Assembly (NCBI GenBank): GCA_934728255.1
Contig: CAKVEC010000011.1
Coordinates: forward strand, 1 to 61,764
DNA from: an uncultured Bacteroidales bacterium
GTDB lineage: Bacteria > Bacteroidota > Bacteroidia > Bacteroidales > Paludibacteraceae
Direction of reading: 5' to 3'
Length of the DNA stretch: 61,764 bases
Shown: piece after piece, positions 59,653-61,764 of the stretch
How the letters are laid out: each line of letters opens with the position of its first letter
Numbering within the stretch: position 1 is the stretch's first letter
Program-made: the position numbers and the translations under genes
Notes under the pieces: model-generated
What the model saw: only the letters and a program-made list of their open reading frames with translations
What the model was told of the DNA's origin: nothing
Database searches by the model: none

Positions 59653-60378
59653 ATGCCCTGCGCATTACAAATAGTGGATTGGGTACGGGTGCCGTATTTC
59701 CCATGCGGAGTGCGGGCAGGCTTGCCTGCCCTGCCCGGCGACGACACCTACGAGACCATAGCCATACCCCGCCAATACGCGTGCGAGGCGGCTTTCGTCG
59801 TACCCGTCAGGGGACAATCTATGCGCGACTTCGATTTCCACGACGGCGACGAACTGATTGTCTCCGCCCGCTCCTGTGCCGACAGCGGCGACTTTGTCAT
59901 CGCCTCCATCAACGGCGAGATGACCGTCAAGGTCTATTACGAGGACGAGCAGGGCGAACGGTGGCTGCTGCCCGGCAATCCCGACTACCAACCCATACAC
60001 CTCCGCCCCGAGGACGACTGCCGCATACTCGGAGTGGTAACGCGCGTTACACACCAACAACCGCACATCAGCCTCCGCCAATGCGCACGCATACTCCGCT
60101 CCTATACGCAGCCCGACACCCACACCGCACACGACCTCTGCACCTATATCGCACCCGACAGCCCCCGTCCGCGCGAAGAGGTGGAAGCCGACCTCATACG
60201 CACCGCCGCACAGAGTGCGTCCGTCTTCGCCAACTGCCTGATGCGGCTCGAGCGACAAGGATGCCTCGACTTCGGAAAAGATACCGTAAAAACCATCTTC
60301 CTCTACCTCAAAGAACGATACCATATCGGCTACTCCTACGCCAATTTCTCAGCGGTGTTCTCCCGCTCGCAAAGATAG
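59653..60378 (+). CDS. UmuD-like S24 peptidase with an unusual C-terminal extension
   Basis: 241 residues. Residues 13-115 match the UmuD/LexA self-cleaving domain: VPYFPCGVRAGLPALPGDD with the likely cleavage site Ala22-Gly23, the catalytic Ser56 in PVRGQSMRDFDFHDGDELIV and Lys93 in GEMTVKVYY. There is no N-terminal DNA-binding domain, as in UmuD. The C-terminal 100 residues (YTQPDTHTAHDLCTYIAPD ... GCLDFGKDTVKTIFLYLKERYHIGYSYANFSAVFS) are not part of UmuD and are unrecognised. No umuC follows; a VapE-type ATPase gene does. An accessory or SOS-linked role is possible. Confidence 0.8.
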   Translation: MPCALQIVDWVRVPYFPCGVRAGLPALPGDDTYETIAIPRQYACEAAFVVPVRGQSMRDFDFHDGDELIVSARSCADSGDFVIASINGEMTVKVYYEDEQGERWLLPGNPDYQPIHLRPEDDCRILGVVTRVTHQQPHISLRQCARILRSYTQPDTHTAHDLCTYIAPDSPRPREEVEADLIRTAAQSASVFANCLMRLERQGCLDFGKDTVKTIFLYLKERYHIGYSYANFSAVFSRSQR

Positions 60379-60433
60379 ATTTGATTATCGCTTGACCGCC
60401 ATTTGACGATCGTTTGATTGCCGCCCTCCGCGC

Positions 60434-60464
60434 TTGCGGGGGGCGGTGCTTTTCCGTACCTTTG
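60434..60464 (+). promoter_or_regulatory. Promoter of the VapE-family gene
   Basis: TTG 60434-60436, 20 bp, TACCTTTG 60457-60464. The leader to the ATG at 60653 is about 180 nt and contains the 117-bp inverted-repeat element. Confidence 0.75.
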
Positions 60465-60497
60465 CACCCGTTCTCCGCTAATCCCCGGGACATTCGG

Positions 60498-60614
60498 TCT
60501 CCGTTAATTGCCGTTAATGGGTCGTTAATTTTCTCCGTTAATGCCCATTAAAAGCCCATTAAAAAGCAGAGCGGACAATGCAATTAACGAATAATTAACG
60601 GCAATTAACGGAGA
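60498..60614. repeat. 117-bp element with perfect 21-bp terminal inverted repeats
   Basis: It begins TCTCCGTTAATTGCCGTTAA and ends with the exact complement (60498-60518 and 60594-60614, 21 of 21 paired). The interior has further GTTAAT/ATTAAC half-motifs and a CCCATTAAAA direct repeat. No coding capacity. The ends match those of the element at 11473-11566. Confidence 0.9.
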
Positions 60615-60652
60615 ATAAAAAAACACACGGAAGACAAACAATTACACGGAAT

Positions 60653-61764
60653 ATGGAAAAGAAAAAAGAAAAAACAAAAAAGAAACAGGCGGCGAAGGAC
60701 AACCGCCAACAGATCGCCACCGACTGGATCACGGACAACTACCTCCAATGGGACCGCCTCCGCACAGACACCGTCCGGCAGCGGGTACAGATCGCCGGGG
60801 ACGCGGACGCCTCGTCCGCGGTTGGTTTGGCACAAACCACAGGACACAGCGATGCGAGTGTTACCGCGGGCGGGGCGCCCGCGTCCCCGGCGTGGCGAGA
60901 CCTCTGCGACCGCGACATCAACGACATGGTCTGCCAATGCTGTGCCGAGACCGCAGCGGCGGTAACCTCCCGCGAGGTACTGACAGTGCTCCATTCGTCT
61001 ATGATCCCCCGTATCAACCCCCTGCGCGAATACGTGGAGCAACAAAACGACTACAATGCGCAGAAAGAACCCAACTGGATAGGCGAGATGGCTGACCAAA
61101 TCACCCTCACCGACCCCACCAAGCACGACCTCTGGCGCCGCTGTTTCAGCAAGTGGTTCATCGCCATGGTCGCCTCGTGGCTGCGCGACGACGCCGTCAA
61201 CCAGCAGGTGCTCGTCCTCATCGGCAGGCAGGGTATCTACAAGACCACCTGGTTAGAACACCTCATTCCGCCCGAACTGCGCGGCTACACGTGCAAGATG
61301 TCCAACACCCAATGGACGAAAGACGACCGGTTGCGCTTAGCCGAGTTCGGACTTATCAACCTCGACGAGATAGACGCCATGAACAGCCGCGAGGTCAACA
61401 GCCTCAAATCGCTCATCACCGCCGTGGACATCAACGAGCGCGTCGCCTATGGCTACACCAAGGAGCGCCGCCTCCGACTCGCCTCCTTCTGCGCCAGCGG
61501 CAACAAACGCGAGTTCCTCTCCGACATCACCGGCAACCGCCGCTGGCTCCCCTTTGAGGTGGCGTCCATACAGAGCCCCTTCACCCACACGGGCTTCCCC
61601 TACGGACGTATGTACGCCCAGGCACGGTACCTCATCGAGATGGGCTACCCCTACTGGTTCGAACAGGACGAGATAGCCGAGATGGCGGAGCACCAGGACG
61701 AGTTCCGCGCACAAGACAACGAGGAACAACTCCTCTCCGTGCTCTTCGACATCCCCGCCGAGGG
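60653..61764 (+). CDS. VapE/VirE-family P-loop ATPase, C-terminus beyond the window
   Basis: Read from the ATG at 60653; 370 codons are open to the window edge. The N-terminus is basic (MEKKKEKTKKKQAAKDNRQQ). From about residue 130 the VirE/VapE domain is clear: Walker A LIGRQGIYKTTWLEHLIPP (about 185-203), Walker B GLINLDEIDAMNSREV, and the family block ITGNRRWLPFEV. These proteins are helicase/primase-like and common on mobile elements and satellites. Two REP-like palindromes in opposite orientation lie within codons of about 48-80 (60794-60891), encoding GDADASSAV and ASVTAGGAPASPA. The frame is intact across them. Confidence 0.87.
   Translation, partial: MEKKKEKTKKKQAAKDNRQQIATDWITDNYLQWDRLRTDTVRQRVQIAGDADASSAVGLAQTTGHSDASVTAGGAPASPAWRDLCDRDINDMVCQCCAETAAAVTSREVLTVLHSSMIPRINPLREYVEQQNDYNAQKEPNWIGEMADQITLTDPTKHDLWRRCFSKWFIAMVASWLRDDAVNQQVLVLIGRQGIYKTTWLEHLIPPELRGYTCKMSNTQWTKDDRLRLAEFGLINLDEIDAMNSREVNSLKSLITAVDINERVAYGYTKERRLRLASFCASGNKREFLSDITGNRRWLPFEVASIQSPFTHTGFPYGRMYAQARYLIEMGYPYWFEQDEIAEMAEHQDEFRAQDNEEQLLSVLFDIPAE
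60794..60821 (+). repeat. REP-like palindrome inside the VapE gene, copy 3
   Basis: 28 nt, identical to 45008-45036 except for one missing C in the loop. It lies in coding sequence. Confidence 0.88.
60864..60891 (-). repeat. REP-like palindrome inside the VapE gene, inverted copy 4
   Basis: The reverse complement begins GCCGGGGACGCGGGCGCC, a close relative of copy 3. The two copies face each other across 42 nt and could pair as a long hairpin. Confidence 0.85.

Noticed and set aside
59117..59674. Long open frames reading LSFYHSII repeats
   Set aside because: They are translations of the 8-bp array, without promoter placement or family similarity. Because 8 is not a multiple of 3, the peptide period is 8 residues and the frames are all open by chance.

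Overview
The window is bacterial and fits the order Bacteroidales. It has a SusC-type TonB-dependent receptor, a hybrid two-component system fused to an AraC domain, a GldK/PorK-like lipoprotein, proteins with type IX secretion-like C-terminal tails and a GT3-type glycogen synthase. Nearly every intergenic start carries the Bacteroidetes promoter (TTG, about 20 bp, TAnnTTTG). The family or genus cannot be fixed from the sequence alone. No rRNA, transposase, integrase or CRISPR array was seen.

Layout. 1-1579 (minus): the N-terminus of a C10 (streptopain-type) peptidase preceded by two small lipoprotein genes. 1670-22355: a polysaccharide utilisation locus with SusC, GH43, a beta-helix protein, an Ig-like lipoprotein, GH16 and GH2 on the minus strand, and GH51, a CotH-family lipoprotein and the hybrid sensor/regulator on the plus strand. 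The enzyme set fits an arabinose-decorated galactan such as type II arabinogalactan (inference). No SusD gene is next to SusC, and the GH16 gene is split by a frameshift in a run of nine C. 22391-26076: a large secreted protein with a small membrane partner. 26452-27861: a radical SAM/SPASM enzyme with a small lipoprotein. 28067-30026: a 5'-nucleotidase C-terminal-domain lipoprotein, a DUF4886 protein, tRNA-Asp and tRNA-Arg. 30189-43670 is mainly housekeeping: lptF/G-like, tgt, panD, gcvH, gldK-like, folP, cdaA, an outer-membrane barrel, tRNA-Pro, topA, dprA, vanZ-like and upp. 43763-54611: DUF5063, an RNase D-like exonuclease, alkaline phosphatase, a pRiA4b ORF-3-like protein, miaA, a PKD lipoprotein, GT3 glycogen synthase, recX, prmC, ribD, a foldase-like lipoprotein and trmO. 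54865-61764: a DUF4143 ATPase, class II fructose-bisphosphate aldolase, an OPT transporter, a UmuD-like S24 peptidase and a VapE/VirE-family ATPase that runs off the window.

The most unusual property is the repeat landscape. Nearly every larger intergenic gap holds a short tandem array. The unit sequence changes from place to place, but the unit length stays within a few classes: 11 bp at eleven loci, 7 bp at six, and 8 or 9 bp elsewhere. Arrays repeatedly lie on gene boundaries. They supply or touch the stop codons of GH43, GH16, the sensor/regulator and tgt, and an AATTAACGG repeat supplies the stop of GH2. One array has apparently replaced the start codon of lptF. Heptamer arrays also lie in frame inside glgA (twice) and trmO. 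In addition there are an 80-bp dispersed repeat in two inverted copies, a 117-bp element with perfect 21-bp terminal inverted repeats, and GC-rich REP-like palindromes, two of them head to head inside the VapE gene.
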